DNA of 7,161 nt, from positions 57,805 to 64,965 of the forward strand of contig JABUUJ010000020.1 in assembly GCA_021443235.1 (NCBI GenBank), written 5' to 3'. Every line of letters starts with the position of its first letter. The stretch's first letter is position 1. The notes beneath the pieces were generated by a model, which was not told the origin of the DNA, did not search any database, and saw only the letters and a program-made list of their open reading frames with translations. The stretch is from Muribaculaceae bacterium (GTDB lineage: Bacteria > Bacteroidota > Bacteroidia > Bacteroidales > Muribaculaceae). Below, piece by piece: positions 6,764-7,161 of this stretch. The translations under genes and the position numbers were made by a program.

Positions 6764-7161
6764 ATGACTAAAGAACAACAAAACAACTCGTTGAGCGAGT
6801 TCAACCAGAAGTATGGCGACCCCTGGATTTGGGGCATCTTCATCGCCTTGATTCTCATCTCGATAATCGAGAACTACAGTGCGTCGAGCCGCAACATCGA
6901 CTCTATGGGCGTGTATATGCCTGTCATCAAGCAATGCTTCTTTCTGGGCGCTGGTGTCCTTTTGGCAATCTTTATTGCGCGACGCGACTACAACAAGCTC
7001 TCCTTCCTCGCCGTCAGCATCCCGCTGCTCGCGGTGGTGACAGTGGCAACCTTGCTCTATGTGTTGTTCTTTGGTAGCGTCGTCAACGGCGCGCAGCGTG
7101 CCATCTTCCTGCCTGGTGGCATCACCTTCCAGCCCACCGAGCTGTCAAAACTCTCAATAGT
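6764..7161 (+). CDS. ftsW: FtsW, SEDS-family septal peptidoglycan glycosyltransferase (5' part)
   Basis: The reading frame opens at ATG 6764, stays open to the window edge and gives the first 132 residues. A polar cytoplasmic N-terminus (1-20) is followed by membrane segments at about 21-40, 53-72 and 80-104. ENYSASS (36-42) after the first helix resembles the conserved SEDS element there. NGAQRAIFLPGGITFQPTELSKL (108-130) is the SEDS signature corresponding to the GA(R/Q)RW...FQPSE(L/I)AKL region of FtsW and RodA. The usual W after GAQR is replaced by A here. SEDS proteins polymerise lipid II, and FtsW works with the partner PBP FtsI. FtsW is preferred over RodA because of its place directly after murD in the dcw cluster. 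The 37 bp leader is AT-rich and has no Shine-Dalgarno. Later catalytic residues lie outside the window. Confidence 0.92.
   Translation, partial: MTKEQQNNSLSEFNQKYGDPWIWGIFIALILISIIENYSASSRNIDSMGVYMPVIKQCFFLGAGVLLAIFIARRDYNKLSFLAVSIPLLAVVTVATLLYVLFFGSVVNGAQRAIFLPGGITFQPTELSKLSI

Noticed and set aside
6829..7077. Plus-strand 82-codon frame near the right edge
   Set aside because: It is out of frame with the ftsW reading frame that opens at 6764, which shows SEDS motifs and membrane helices. The alternative frame gives no recognisable protein.

Overview
This window is a segment of a division and cell wall (dcw) cluster. All genes are on the plus strand, in the order ftsL-like, ftsI (divisome penicillin-binding protein), murE, mraY, murD and ftsW, with ftsW running off the right edge. 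Several features point to Bacteroidota, probably Bacteroidales and possibly a Muribaculaceae-like gut lineage. The gene order lacks murF between murE and mraY. The divisome PBP carries one C-terminal PASTA domain. MraY is about 60 residues longer than the E. coli enzyme, with extra loop sequence. Translation starts sit in A/C-rich leaders without a visible Shine-Dalgarno sequence. The coding sequence is moderately GC-rich and favours C-ending codons, while the gaps are very AT-rich. The family-level placement is inference from style, not a database match.

Layout. Positions 1-115 are non-coding and mostly a tandem array of about twelve 7-8 bp units with core GTTTA, ending in a weak hairpin just before ftsL. 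ftsL (116-472) and ftsI (469-2559) share an ATGA stop/start overlap. A 29 bp gap leads to murE (2589-4046). The end of murE and the 64 bp gap after it contain a second, different 7 bp repeat (GGCTAAT), which crosses the murE stop codon. mraY (4111-5373) is followed after 12 bp by murD (5386-6726), and after a 37 bp gap by the 5' part of ftsW (6764 to the window end). No rho-independent terminator was seen between genes, so one polycistronic transcript is likely.

How the genes work together. MurD and MurE add D-Glu and then the third residue (meso-diaminopimelate, from the DNPR motif) to UDP-MurNAc-L-Ala in the cytoplasm. MraY transfers the finished UDP-MurNAc-pentapeptide to undecaprenyl phosphate to make lipid I. 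FtsW (SEDS glycosyltransferase) and FtsI (transpeptidase) polymerise and crosslink septal peptidoglycan, with FtsL as their bitopic partner. The ligase that adds D-Ala-D-Ala (MurF) and the lipid II synthase (MurG) are not in the window.

No undescribed system was found. The genes are intact, conserved housekeeping genes. The features most worth a second look are the two heptameric repeat arrays in the gaps, especially the one that forms the 3' end of murE.
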